Assembly: GCA_018105865.1 (NCBI GenBank)
Contig: CM030842.1
Span: forward strand, 15,849,867 to 15,913,866
From: Metaphire vulgaris
Lineage: Eukaryota; Annelida; Clitellata; Crassiclitellata; Megascolecidae
DNA length: 64,000 bases
Reading direction: 5' to 3'
The notes below the pieces were generated by a model, which was not told where the DNA came from, did not search any database, and worked only from the letters and a program-made list of their open reading frames with translations. The translations under genes were made by a program, and so were the position numbers. Below are positions 36,201 through 47,329 of this stretch, piece after piece (position 1 is the stretch's first letter; every line of letters begins with the position of its first letter).

Positions 36201-39200
36201 TTGAGACGGTCTTATTTGCATTTCAGTTCAATTAACCCAGCATTGAGCATAACATAATGGCTGGTTTGAATTTTTCTCATAGCAATCTCTTTTGAGTTAC
36301 ATTGTACATACTTATTTTGAATTTTTAAAAATACCAATCAATTAATGGTTTATTTCCAAACAAAACCATTACATACTGTTTCAAGTTACTAAGTTACAAG
36401 GAAACATGTAACTTTGTATAGTTCAAACTTCATTGCAAAGTGTAATATTGGAAATAAGAAATATTAATGTCTGCATGACCTTTTAATTTCTAAATTCATA
36501 CTATAAATTTAACATCAAGGTAAAATGACAACAAAAGTAAGAAAGTGATGAAGAAACTGACTTACAGGAATGCTAACTAATTATAATATTATGAAAATAA
36601 CGTCATCTGGTGAGTACAATGATAAATATTTAAATACCGTATATACTCGCGGATAAGTCGAGAAATTTATGCTCTAAAATTCACTTAAAACGCAGTCAAC
36701 TTATCCGCGAGTATATACAGTAGGCGATATTGAATTGCAACACCAAATTAACGAGTAGCTGTTACCTGTCTCTTCGCCAAGGGAAGGCAAAGAAATCAAA
36801 GACCTCTTTTCCATTAGCGACACTCTCAGGGAGACTCAAAATTTTCTTGAGAAATGAGAAGGCAACAAATAACATTTGCTTGTCATTTTCAACAAAGAAA
36901 GTTAGGCAAGATTATTTTACTTATCAAATGACTGCTTACATTTTCCAAAATCAAGTCACATTCAATTTGAAATTTTTAAATCTAATTACCGTAGTATCCA
37001 CTCCAAACCCCTCTCAAAATTATTCTGTGACAGTTTATAAGACTGCCCCACTTAATATGAAATGTTGACATCCAATTTAAATTTCTAACCTTCTACATAC
37101 ATAACAGCCGAAACACACTGTGCATAGCAAAGCAGCTGCACATACAGCAACACAGGTACAAATGTGATAGGGACACATACATACAAACATACAAACAAAC
37201 ACACAGCATACATAAGGGTGCTTCAAAATTTGTAAACCAACACACAACTTCATAGAGCCTCTTCAAATGTTCATTCAGGTTTATTTACATCCGGGAAAAT
37301 CAGATCAACTCTTGGATTTGACAAGGGAGAATATTACGATTCAAATCAAGGAGTGACCATTGACTGATGTCAAGGATGCTATTAAAATGGCTCCATAGAA
37401 GTTCAATGATGATGATTGTGAAGAATCAGGTCTACAAGTATTTATCCTTTAAAGTTGGTTTTCTTGTGGCTGATCGTCCATCCCGATACCATCCCATCCC
37501 ATCCCAACCCAATGATGGCTTCTAGGCAATCTTCCCTGGACAAGCTTCCACATAATTAGCCAATAGTAAGACATGGGTCCATCCATATAGTACGTACGCA
37601 CTGAGTGGGCAGAGGGGGTGGATTCTGGAGATTTTGCGTATGTACGGTGTGTGCAACGGGGGGGTTGAAAATATGCCTTTTTGCATATGTACTATATGGA
37701 CGAGCCCTACTGCTATTTTGTGACTGCACAGAAAGCTTGTTTTGCTTTAGGAACATCCATACCAATGTATCGCCATTACCATCACATACCTGGAAATGCG
37801 ATAGAAATGGTGGAAGAGAGGATCAAGGTACCTGAAAAAACTCGTCCAGCGCCTTCTTCTTGTCCTCCTTCCTCGCTTTCCAAAGCGACTCAAACCATTT
37901 CGCGTCTACGAAAGACGGAAAAATATACATTCAAACCAATGCATAGAAAACATCAGCACCCACTCCCATCAAGCAAAATGCCTGTGGAACACAAACAATT
38001 TCAACTGACTTTTAGAACTGCAAATAGTGAATAGTTAGTAATAAGTAAGAGCAATCATATTTATATTTCTTCAATATAAATCCATACAGATGCCTAATAC
38101 TGAAGATACAGGTATATTTTTCCCTATCTGATCCCTGCTTCATCATCGTTAGTAATAAGTAAGAGCAATCATATTTATATTTCTTCAATTTAAGAGTAAA
38201 AATGCAAGAGTGGTGGACAGATGGAATGAACTGGATGAGGGGATAGTAACGGCTACAACTGTAAACGAGTTCAAAATAAACCTCAGTAGTTTAGGATATT
38301 AGATTGGATGGGAACAACAGTGGTTCTCACACAGGGCAGTCCCTACTGAACCACTTTAAACCTTATAGTATATTATGTTATATTATATTATTAAATCAAT
38401 ACAGCTGTCTAACACTGCAGATGTAGGTATATTTTTCCTATCTATCTAATGCCTGTTTCACCATAAAACTGAATGCCGGAATTAACTCCAGTGAATGAAA
38501 AAGTGAAAGAAATGCTGGATCTGTGAGAATTTAGCTTTCCCATGTCAGAACATCAACACAACAAAATGGGGTGAGATGCTAAATGCATGGCAGTGTGAAA
38601 ACTTCATGAGTGAAAATTTTACCGGTAAGTTAACAGTTATCATAATTTTGACTATGGTACATCATCAAACAGCTGCAATTAATTAAGATGCATAAGCCTA
38701 TCCTAGCGTAGCAGATGAAATACATACCCGGTACTAAATGCAGACAGAGAGAGACAGCCAGACAGACAGACAGAAAGACAGACAGATTGACTGACAGACC
38801 GGTTAGTATGTAAGAACACTGACATGCAGACACAGGCAGACAACCAATATGACAGGCATGCATATATGCAATCAGACAGCTAGACATATATGAAGGCAGG
38901 CAGACAGGCAGGAAGTTAGAATACTTAAAAGCAGGCCCGTCGAGAGGAATTCCAGTATTCCAGACCCCTAGGCAGAGCAGTCATGGACCTCTAAAAAGTT
39001 GTCAAATTTTAATTTTTTAAGAAAGTTTGCCTTCAAGAAAGTCCAAAAGTTATTGAAAAATATACCAAGTTAAACGTGAAAAAGTGGTATGATCTTTTTC
39101 TTTAATTTTCAGGTTTTTCAAGGTGTTTAACCCCTTAACTGGGCAACTATTTGTAACTCAATGTAAAATGGACGAGTGTTACTCGGGGCACCCAGTTAAG

Positions 39201-42200
39201 GGGTTAAGGGTAATGCATGCATACATGCAATACCTCTCAGCAGGCCCCCAACCGCCTTCAGAGGGTCTCCAGCTCTGTCCACAGCGTTCGTAGTCATTTT
39301 TTTAAAAAAACTATTTCCATGATAACATTATTTCAAACCCGCCGAGGCCCCCTACGGATCGCCGGGGCCCTGGGGCATTTGTCCCTCCCCCGCCCACTCA
39401 ACTCGGCAGGTCTGCTTAAAATATATAGACAAGTCTGTAACTTGAACGATATCTAAAGATAACCTTTCAATTCTGGAATAGAGGTCCCTGGGTAATTTCT
39501 TTTCAGTATATTCTGCAAAAGGTATACCGAAATAAAATAAGTACTAAGTACAAAAGTAAGTATATACAGAAACCAAGAAAACAAGACCTAATGATCTGTT
39601 GTGATGACAAAATATAGCTCTCTGTATCTCTCTGTATCTCTCTTCTCAGTCTATCTCTGTATCTCTGTCTCTCTGTCTCTCAGTCTCAGTATCTCTGTCT
39701 CTGTCTCTGTTTCTGTCTCTGTCTCTCTCTCTCTCTGTGTCTCAGTCTATCTCTGTATCTCTGTCTCTGTCTCACAGTTTGTCTCTGTCTGTCTGTCTCA
39801 ATTCGATTAAAAAATAACAATAGCAACATATAATTAAGTCTGTCATCACGTATGGTCATGTATTCAATATTTTCTTTTATTCCCGGTCTTATTAACATAT
39901 CTATTCTCCCGAGGTTGCCTAACTGAGTTTTCTAGTGGAGCCTAAAACTTTGAACATTAAAATTCATCAGTAGAAGTAGTAGAACTGAGACATTAAAATT
40001 CATTTACGGTAATACTGATGATCATACCATGAAGTCAAAAACAGCGATGTACGGACGCTCTATAATTGTCCGCTGTCCATCGGTCCAATTCAGAGCCAAT
40101 TCAAAAATCTGAAATACACAACGCGACAAGCAGCTTTCAGATAACAAAGCAGGCAACAGGAATTTAGATCAAAATTCAAGAACAGTTCCAGTGGAAACAT
40201 CTGCCTAACATGACATCCTGCCAGTCATAGGGTCTGGGGTTCGAGTCTAGCTCACTGCCAGTGGAAGGGGGTTTGGTTTTGACTTTTGTCCATAACCATC
40301 TTTTGAAAAATCTAAAAATCTTGACAAGCAAAAAGAAAGGTCATACATCCTATGTATCTATCCTGTCTTTCCTTCTAAATTTTTTTCTTTAAAATGCTGA
40401 TAAGCAAAAAAAAGGTCGTCATACCTATGGCACTTTAAAAATTTTGGTCAGCAGCCCCAAGGGGGGGGGGTTGACCCTCAAAAGCATGTCCGAAAATTTA
40501 AAATGCATGGAAACACATTTTAAAAATTTTTGTCAGCGCCCAAGGGGGGTTTTAACCCCCAAAACCCCCTTGGCTGCGCCACTACTCACTGCAGAAACTT
40601 TTCTGTTGTTTCTGTGCCCCAGACCAACACCCACCATTCGGCTCAGCAGTGAATTAGCAGATTGAGTGTTCTGATTCTAGGGGTTGACTTTTTGCACAAA
40701 ATTTAAGCCATGTAATTAATTGTAGGCCGCCAACAATTTTGGCGACTAAAGTGTGTGTGTCACATCACATAGGCGGATTTAGGGGATGGCACGGGGAAAA
40801 GTGTCCCTCCCACATCCTCATCCCCAGGAATTTTTTTGCTTTCTCTCTCGTCATGGCTAAAATCCAAAGAGCGATAAAATCACAACTAATTAAGAAACAT
40901 CCTCTTTTCTTCCCTTTCAATCAGTGCAATAACATGCATTAATTCACGTTATGGCTAAAATGGGGGTGGGGGGGTGGGGAATGGAACCTAAAGTTCCCCA
41001 CCGAATTCTGAATTCCCAATCCGTCCTAGTCAAGCACAACTAGTAGCCAAGCTAAAGCATTGGGCCACTTAATAAATGACTATGACTATGAATCACGACC
41101 AATTCTGTTACAAGTGCCCCCCCCGCATCCCAGTGATTCAGGAAGCGTGAAGCTGGACGGGGGGGCACGTGGAAGGGGCTCTTAAGCAAGAAACAAAAGT
41201 AGAAGTAATTTTCATAATAACTATCAATCTGGCAATTATTTCCCTGTGAGTTTTGACAACATCACAGTTTCCATACACACTTCCAAGGACGTCATGTGAC
41301 AATATTACTTAAATTGACACAATTTATGGCCTGATATATCAGATGGGGCTAAGGGCACCCTGAATCATAGGCCCAACTGAATCAGGAGCCTGGCAGGACC
41401 TTCATCTGTTGTTACTTATTCTCGCACAGTCATCGGCACTATAGTTGTTTCTCAGTGTGCGGCCCTAAGCTCTGAAATTCACTACCAACATCACTTTGTA
41501 TAACTAACAATATTTATCGTCTTTCAGTTCTGGTCTTAAAACACATCTGTTCGACTTGGCTTATCCCCCTTAGATTGCTCTCCCGCCGTTTCGGACTGAT
41601 CTTCTGGCTTGACCCGCATGGCTCTAATTCTATTTGGATTTGGTGTGCCATCGGCTGATGTCCTGGGCGTTATGATAGTGGCGCTATAGAAGTTGATTGA
41701 TTGATTGATTGATTGAGGAGCAGGCCCTGAGCCCTCGAGTGCCACTACTGCTACTACTTGACTTTGGCCTTCAGCTATGATTATTGTGCTATATAAATTG
41801 ACATTTTAACTGTAACATAACATAACAGTGGCTGCCAGAGGATTAACACTATTGCCAATCCATACTAATGAATGCAATTGAAGACGTTGATGCAACAAAA
41901 TGCAGAGTGCTTCCTAATATAATTGGTTCCTTCAGCATATCAGTTTCAAGAGGCACAGCTATCAAATTAAATCCTAGTTGTGTTAACTCATGATTTTCTA
42001 ACAGGAAATAGGAAATCCCAATTTATATCCAAACTATCTATATCAGTATTTTTACAAGGTCAAATTAGGCCTATGGGCGGGAAGTTAGCAGAATGGTAAC
42101 AACGTTGGGCGATGGAGCAGAAGGTCGCGGGTTCGAGACCCGCAGGAGCCCTAAGGTCCACTCAGCCGTATTCGCTAGAGGACGGTGGCAAAATGAGGAG

Positions 42201-44050
42201 CAGTGGTAAAATGCTGCGATACGACAAACAGGTACGCTACGCGACGCACTAGTGCCCATATCCGTGGCAGTGCACGCCTGGCTGAGGGCTATAGAAACGG
42301 AGATCAGCACCGTCCTATGAGCCCGTGGGGCTTTGGAAGGACTCTGACCATGTTTTTTTTACAAAGTGGTCAGCGATTTCTTTCTAAAGTGTAGCCTGCA
42401 GAGCTTTTTTCAGTGGGAACGCACGGGAACGGCTTCCCACACCTTTTTTGCCAGATTTTATACATAATTATGGATATGTAATAACATGTTTGGGAACGTA
42501 CTGGTACGATGTTCCCACACATGTTTTTGTCGATGAGTAAAAAAGGATGAGTTACCAAACCTTTTTTCCTAGAAAAAAGGCATTGAGTAACAGTGAGCAT
42601 TTAGCAGCCTAAATGGATCAAGCCAGAAAATAACAGGATCTGAAAACTGATACTATACAGCATGATCAATGGAAAGTAAATCTGCTGAGCATAACCTGAA
42701 TCAGATTTAACCTAAATCCAATGTAACAGAAATACTTAAAAAACAAAGGTTCCCTGGAACACATTGATGACGGGCAGACCCCCAAGCAAAGTTATGTATA
42801 ACACATTGAAAAAATATTTAGCAAACATTTTATCTGAAATTTTTTGCATGACAGTGATATTTTCTGCATTTACTTTCAGAATTGTATTCAATGTTTCAAT
42901 AAAGAATTAAATATTCTGCTCTAAACTTATAGAGAAATATAAAGTCTAAGTTGACTGCATGCCATTTAATGAGAAACTGCTGTAACAAGTAAACATTAAA
43001 GAAACTGTAGTGGCAGCACATAATATCTTTTATTTACTACAACATATTCTGCCAGAGGTGTAGCCAAGGGGGTTTGGGGGTTAAAACCCCCTGGCTGCCG
43101 AAAACAAAATATTTTTAATAAGTTCCCATGATGCATTTTAAATTGTTGATGCGATTTTGGGGGTCAAACTCCATTGGGTATAGAATGTAAGGGTGTTTAA
43201 GAGGCAAGGACCTTTTTTTTTGTTTGTCAGGAAAAAATGAGAGATAACTTTGTTTTTGCCTATCAAGATTTTTGGGAAGTTGGTTACGGTGAAAAGTGAA
43301 AACCAGAACCCCCCCTTTCTGAAATCTTGGCTAAGCCACTGTATTCTGCAAAACATTAATGTTCTAAAACTCTTCTTTGCCTTTACCTCTGACAATCTGA
43401 AATATTATCTCCTTTCATTAATTTGGCAGCATGGTGTCCATCCATGATGGTATGTGAGAGTTAGACCAGTGGATTCAAAAGAATCAAACAAGCAGGGGAA
43501 AGAATTTTCCATTGCATAACAATGCTAAATAAGTTAGTTACCGGTAAATAAGAAGTTAATGACGTCATGTACCTTTCCCCTTGCTTTGTATATATACATA
43601 ATGGGTCAATGGGGAAGTCAGTAAGCAATGACCAGGAATTCCCCTTCCCCACAAATACCACCACCAGGGACATTTTTACACCCCCTAAAATCCCAGCACC
43701 CCAATCTGAGACCCACACCCCCGACCCAAATCTGAGAGCCTTGGATGACCTCGTTTTTGCCTGTCAGACTTTTTTCGGCATGGACCCCCAAAATATACCG
43801 ACACCCCCCAAATTGATCATCCTAGAAATAACCCTGACCGCTACTATGCTGAGGGTGAACCACTCGAAAAGTTGACCCCCATACAAATTCTACCACTAGG
43901 CCAATAGTGTGCGAATGCCTTCAGCAATAAATGTGCAGTACACTTCAATCCAACGCAATGCAATAATCATGCAACTCTTACCACAGGAAACTTCCTCGAC
44001 TTCTTGTGAATTTTCTGACATTCAACGCCAGTCACGCAATTGTGCGACAT
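25666..44050 (-). CDS. PX-SH3-SH3-SH3-SH2 adaptor (p47phox/Tks-like organiser with SH2)
   Basis: Nineteen coding exons were traced: 43982-44050, 40028-40108, 39464-39512, 37832-37905, 36766-36845, 34566-34769, 33756-33860, 32959-33082, 32231-32288, 31757-31824, 31548-31622, 30833-30905, 29417-29554, 28473-28568, 27661-27778, 27091-27348, 26441-26487, 26177-26290 and 25666-25869. Phases agree throughout except between 36766 and 34769, where one small exon (length 3n+2) appears to be missing. The protein is about 680 residues. Domain order is PX, SH3, SH3, a tyrosine-motif linker, a divergent SH3 and a C-terminal SH2. The PX and bis-SH3 part resembles NADPH-oxidase and podosome organisers. The function is inferred as a phosphoinositide- and phosphotyrosine-dependent scaffold. 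I do not recognise a vertebrate protein with this order. Confidence 0.82.
26500..26735 (+). mobile_element. LINE ORF 3' remnant
   Basis: The plus strand reads GNLVINRKNRGERTRGRQS and KYTDSLREATG, with LIRKARNREVM after a frame change. It is the same kind of LINE tail as at 20555-20850, in an intron of the adaptor gene. Confidence 0.65.
28101..28286 (+). mobile_element. 186-bp pogo/Tigger-like MITE, copy 1
   Basis: The ends are CAGTGGATCCCACTTAATTG and TAAGCGGGTTTCACTG, flanked by TA. The whole unit recurs inverted at 51989-52174 with the same length. It contains internal repeats of TTAATTGCATA and TAATCGCATAA. TA flanks and CAGTG ends fit a pogo/Tigger-type origin. Confidence 0.82.
28824..28974 (+). 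mobile_element. MITE-like palindromic element
   Basis: The left part TTTATTCTAGACC is mirrored by GGCTAGAATAAATACTG, with C and T runs and G-poor interior (TTGCCCCCCCAAAG, CCCCCTTCC). It is bounded by CAGTG and ACTGA. No perfect duplication was found. Confidence 0.5.
29417..31824 (-). CDS. Linker exons with PPPRR and three YxN motifs
   Basis: Exon 31757-31824 ends DSPPPRR and the next begins NSKIPVEELYSKVDKFRRD, so PPPRRNSK spans the junction. This is reminiscent of the PPRRSS autoinhibitory segment after the bis-SH3 of p47phox. Exon 30833-30905 has TYDNRKDD. Exon 29417-29554 has an Asp-rich run, LYINDSRK and SYVNVELQP. All three tyrosines are followed by x-Asn, the Grb2 SH2 consensus. The region is otherwise charged and probably disordered. 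Confidence 0.75.
30330..30500 (-). mobile_element. LINE ORF C-terminal remnant
   Basis: The minus strand encodes KKWKDNINEWAGLTIEQAT and EDRSTWKKTVHNA, which is typical of the end of LINE endonuclease-reverse transcriptase ORFs. An ATT microsatellite (30503-30590) lies beside it. Confidence 0.7.
30503..30590 (+). repeat. (ATT)n microsatellite
   Basis: TTACTA units pass into about 18 TTA repeats, in an intron of the adaptor gene. Confidence 0.95.
31272..31348 (+). mobile_element. 77-bp palindromic MITE with TA flanks, copy 2
   Basis: The left arm CAGGGTGGCGCAAAAAAACC and right arm GGTTTTTTTGCGCCACCCTG are near-perfect inverted repeats, flanked by TA. It matches 8447-8523. Confidence 0.85.
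32231..34769 (-). CDS. Tandem SH3 exons of the adaptor
   Basis: SH3-1 is split over 34566-34769 and 33756-33860 (YWAVTEYSKRKSGEVNL, then GWWFVYVEDSNEQGWAPAACL). SH3-2 is split over 32959-33082 and 32231-32288 (FQALKDFEATELDEV, DGWWKVR, then GDKVGIIPATNLEPL). Each has the ALYDY-like start, the double Trp and the GWxP/GIIP third-strand motif of proline-binding SH3 domains. The two stand close together as in the bis-SH3 unit of p47phox. The exon with SH3-1 is preceded by an unplaced junction of one base. Confidence 0.88.
33155..33256 (+). repeat. (AAT)n microsatellite
   Basis: About 100 bases of imperfect AAT repeats adjoin exon 32959-33082 of the adaptor gene; the poly-Tyr ORF there is an artefact. 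Confidence 0.95.
33475..33592 (-). mobile_element. tRNA-derived SINE head
   Basis: On the minus strand it reads GGCCCATTCGGTAGAGCACA (A box) and GGGTTCGATCCTCC (B box, 33521-33530). The spacing is like a tRNA with a mid-length variable region, but the acceptor stem does not close, so it is a SINE and not a tRNA gene. Confidence 0.65.
34059..34470 (+). mobile_element. tRNA-derived SINE interrupted by an hAT MITE
   Basis: A B box GGTTCGAATCTGACC lies at about 34104-34118 with an A-box-like sequence upstream. The SINE body is interrupted at 34162 by the hAT MITE and resumes at 34402 with CTCCCAACTTGATCC. Confidence 0.6.
34163..34401 (+). mobile_element. hAT-type MITE (CAGNGGCGTAGC family) nested in a SINE
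   Basis: It starts CAGGGGCGTAGCCAGG and ends ATACCCCTG. CTCCCAAC is duplicated exactly at 34155-34162 and 34402-34409. Confidence 0.87.
35194..35358 (+). mobile_element. hAT-type MITE (CAGGGTTATTTC family), copy 2
   Basis: The ends are CAGGGTTATTTCTAGG and AAATATCCCTG. The flanking 8-mers GACTGACC and GACTGAAC differ at one base. It is related to 15409-15598. Confidence 0.8.
36637..36720 (+). mobile_element. Palindromic TA-flanked MITE (ATATACTCGCGGATAAGTCG), copy 1
   Basis: The arms GTATATACTCGCGGATAAGT and ACTTATCCGCGAGTATATAC are inverted repeats with TA outside. A diverged copy, inverted inside, is at 59209-59294. TA flanks fit a Tc1/mariner-pogo origin. Confidence 0.8.
36766..44050 (-). 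CDS. PX domain exons of the adaptor
   Basis: Exon 1 starts at the ATG of 44048-44050 and reads MSHNCVTGVECQKIHKKSRK, a PX first strand. Next come FELALNWTDGQRTIIERPY, NILKRNYPGTSIPELK, AKWFESLWKARKEDKKKALDE and ILSLPESVANGKEVFDFF. The order and spacing follow the PX of p47phox and Tks proteins, which binds phosphoinositides; the AKWFE block aligns with the region after the proline loop. The usual RRY lipid-contact motif reads ERPY here, with the first Arg replaced by Glu, so lipid specificity is uncertain. The upstream frame has a stop, so this ATG is the likely start unless a 5' exon is missed. Confidence 0.78.
37573..37711 (-). mobile_element. MITE with CCATATAGTACGTACGC ends, copy 2
   Basis: The element is bounded by GGGTCCATCCATATAGTACG and ATGTACTATATGGACGAGCC. 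It is the inverse of 5591-5727, which has the same ends and the interior TTTTGCGTATGT. The two share over 100 bp. Confidence 0.75.
38195..38375 (+). mobile_element. CR1-like LINE 3' end
   Basis: The plus strand encodes VVDRWNELDEGIVTATTVNEF, close to the end of CR1-type reverse transcriptase ORFs. It is followed by the non-coding end GTGGTTCTCACACAGGGCAG. The same non-coding end is seen inverted near 29655-29700 and 33262-33310. Confidence 0.72.
39127..39207 (+). mobile_element. TTAA-flanked MITE, family B, copy 1
   Basis: TTAA bounds CCCCTTAACTGGGCAAC and CACCCAGTTAAGGGG. The interior TGTAACTCAATGTAAAATGG is shared with 51170-51248, 58195-58274 and 58653-58732. Confidence 0.78.
42070..42365 (+). 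mobile_element. tRNA-derived SINE, copy 2
   Basis: The head has an A-box-like TTAGCAGAATGGTAAC and a B box GGTTCGAGACC (42130-42140). The body has CACGCCTGGCTGAGGGC and GGAGATCAGCACCG, as at 9745-10035. It ends near a T run. Confidence 0.78.
43053..43341 (+). mobile_element. hAT-type MITE with perfect 8-bp duplication
   Basis: The ends are CAGAGGTGTAGCCAAGG and CTTGGCTAAGCCACTG. TATTCTGC is duplicated exactly at 43045-43052 and 43342-43349. It lies in the first intron of the adaptor gene. Confidence 0.88.
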
Positions 44051-44195
44051 ACCAACTTTCCTAAGATCAGATTAGCAATCAATTTAGCAATGTTAAAATG
44101 ATTCTATCTGGAACAACTCACTGTTGGTTTCAACAGATAAACTTTCTTTGGTGCTCAGGAAATTCCAAAACAAAGTACAGTGTACTGTGTAGCAC

Positions 44196-44201
<6 letters not shown>

Positions 44202-44268
<67 letters not shown>
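44202..44268 (+). repeat. (AAT)n microsatellite
   Basis: About 22 uninterrupted AAT units; the poly-Asn ORF is an artefact. Confidence 0.95.
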
Positions 44269-44269
<1 letters not shown>

Positions 44270-45014
44270 CACTTCTATAACACCAGTTCTAATACCTAAG
44301 GGTATCAATCGATCGTACTTCAAAATCCATCTGCTAAAGATCCAGATCATTCCAGAGATCAGGATCAGTCAGAGGTAAAGAGTAAAACAGAGCTATGGAG
44401 GAAAAGCTAATTGAAAGAGATGTTTTAAGTTTGGATCAGAAAATACTCAATGAATTGGAAGATCTGACAGCCAGAGGGACAGAGTTCCAGATTTTTGGCC
44501 CAGAAATAGAAAAAGCTCTCTTACCAATTTCAGTGCTGGTTCTAGTTAAAGTCTTGGAGAAACTTTATCTTATCAAATACCTGATAATAAATTATTTTTT
44601 CCAACAGGCAACGGTCTTCAACCATATTGAATTTAGTATTTTAAAAAAACATATACATTTTCAATGGCCAATTTTTCAAAATGCAGTATGAGACTACTTC
44701 CACCCAACAGTTCTCTACATTTTGGGGTTCACAAAATTAACAAAATAAAATGTTCCACTTCCAGTGGGTTGACTTCCACCAGTCGAGTTAAACCTTCAAC
44801 CCCCTTGCAAAACAGCAAGCCTTAAAAAAGATAAATAATACTGTTATTATTGCAGAATAAAGTCTGATAAAAAGTATGTAATTAAAAATCTCGTTAATTT
44901 CTATAGCGCTTTCATAGCAGCACTGCAACAGCTCATTATTCTTATGCGCTTAAACATTAAACATTAACATGCTGTGTTCAACATGTTCACAATGATACAC
45001 ATGCATGATGAAAA

Positions 45015-45266
<252 letters not shown>

Positions 45267-45307
45267 TGGAGGGCACCACAAGCCAAATATTGGGTGGGCC
45301 AACATGG

Positions 45308-46030
45308 CCTGTTTGAAATTGGACAATGCAAGGACTAGTGCTACAGTAGGCTAAAGATATGCAAAAATTCAGAAGAGTGATGAAACGAATTAAACCCACA
45401 TATTCTTGTGTCCCCATCTTTGCTGTGTCAAACCGTACTAGAATTGTCAATATATTCTGTCTCAAATTTTTTCTAGAGCTTTCAAAAGGCCACAACAAAT
45501 AATGAGCCATTTGAAACGACACTATACAAAGTCTTTCAGAAATCTATTCTGTCAAATGTCTAAAAAATCAATCGAGAGATAAGATGGCACTTAAGAGAGC
45601 TGGCTTCTTCTATTACAGGTTTTATAGACCACAAAAATATTATAAAATTGATACACCGTTTGAAATTGGACAATGCAAGGACTAGTGCTACAGTAGGCTA
45701 TAGATATGCAAAAATTCAGAAGAGTGATGAAACGAATTAAAACCACATATTCTTGTGTCCCCATCTTTGTTGTGTCAAATCGTACTAGAATTGTCAATAT
45801 AATTATTCTGTCTCAATTTTTTTCTAGGGCTATCTAAATGCCACGAAAAATAATGAGTCATTTGAAACGACATTACACAAAGTCTTTCAGAAATCTATTC
45901 TCTGTCAGGTTTTATAGACCATAAAAATATTATAAAATTGATACCCTGTTTGAAATTGGACAATGCTAGTGCTACAGTAGGCTATAGATATGCAAATATT
46001 CAGAAGAGTGATGAAACGAATTAAAACCAT
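45308..46030 (+). repeat. Three tandem copies of an ~290-350-bp unit
   Basis: TGTTTGAAATTGGACAATGC begins copies at about 45310, 45658 and 45948. Copies 1 and 2 share about 250 bp including AAAATTCAGAAGAGTGATGA and GTACTAGAATTGTCAATAT. Copy 3 is truncated after about 75 bp. AATATTGGGTGGGCCA-type segments border the array at 45285 and 46038. Confidence 0.85.
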
Positions 46031-46392
46031 GGAAGGCGCCACAAGCCAAATATTGGGTGGGCCAAAATGGCCAATATTTCAGGGTCAAGACAGCGCAGCG
46101 AGAAATTCTTGCCATTACGATCAATCGATCATTGAAAAAACACAGTTGCATGGTTATATAAATATAATAATTTTGAATGGTCTTCCACATCTGTGACATC
46201 TTTCTTATATATTTGGCAATATTATGCCAATATATTGGGGATTTGGGGTTATTAGTTCCACAAAACATTGTAATTTGCCAATTGATATTGGGTGGGCGAA
46301 ACACATTGTGGCCCATTAGTCCTAAATATTGGGTGGGCCATGGCCCACCTGGCCCACCCTGTTGCACCCCATGTACTAATACTACTACTACA

Positions 46393-46807
46393 GGGCTGTC
46401 CATTAATTATGTATACAATTTTGGGGCAATTTTTACCCCTAGCCCCTTGTCAACAACTGTCAACTTTTAGTGAAACCCTATAATTATGTCAAAAATTTTG
46501 ACCACCCCCACCCTACTAAAACCAGTGACGGGTCCCCTAAAAAGTTTAGAAAATCATTATTTTAGCAGCAATGAGAACTTTTCCCCTTTCTTTTGTTAGT
46601 CAAGTGTCATAATGTGGTGGTGATGACCTTTTATCTTGCTTGTCAGGTTTTTTCCGTTGTAGTAAATAGTATTCCATGAAATTTCCTATTTTTATCATTT
46701 GTAAGAAAATGAAATTGTTGGCGTCAACTTCTCGACTCCCCTGTCAACAACTGTCACTTTTTCAAACTCCCCCCCCCAATTTGTTGACGTAATTAACGGA
46801 CAGTCCC
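46393..46807 (+). mobile_element. MITE with GGGCTGTCCATTAATT ends, copy 2
   Basis: It starts AGGGCTGTCCATTAATTATG and ends GTAATTAACGGACAGTCCCT. Its interior is alignable with 24604-25035. Confidence 0.8.
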
Positions 46808-46935
46808 TACAACAACAACAACAACTACTACTACTACTACTACTTTGTTGACTACTACTACTACTAAAAAGTACTACTACTAAGGCCTGAGCGCGCCTGA
46901 GAATAACAGTCCCGCTATAGAAATCAACAACAACA

Positions 46936-46978
<43 letters not shown>

Positions 46979-47177
46979 AAAAGTACTACTACTACTAGGC
47001 CTGAGCGCCTAAGAATAAGGAGCTACTGTTGTGCTGCTTCCAGAATAAATCCAGGATTTTTAGCTACTGTTGTGCTACTACTACTACTACTACTACTACT
47101 ACTAAAAGTACTACTGCTACTGGGCCTGAGATTGTGCTTACTAGAAATCCACGAGATTTTACTTTACTTACTTAGGC

Positions 47178-47249
<72 letters not shown>

Positions 47250-47250
47250 A

Positions 47251-47258
47251 TAATAATA

Positions 47259-47328
<70 letters not shown>
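47251..47328 (+). repeat. (AAT)n microsatellite after (ACT)n
   Basis: An ACT tract passes directly into about 25 AAT units. Confidence 0.95.

Positions 47329-47329
<1 letters not shown>

Noticed and set aside
42070..42150. Possible tRNA gene
   Set aside because: A and B boxes are present but the acceptor arm does not pair and a SINE body follows, shared with 9745-10035.
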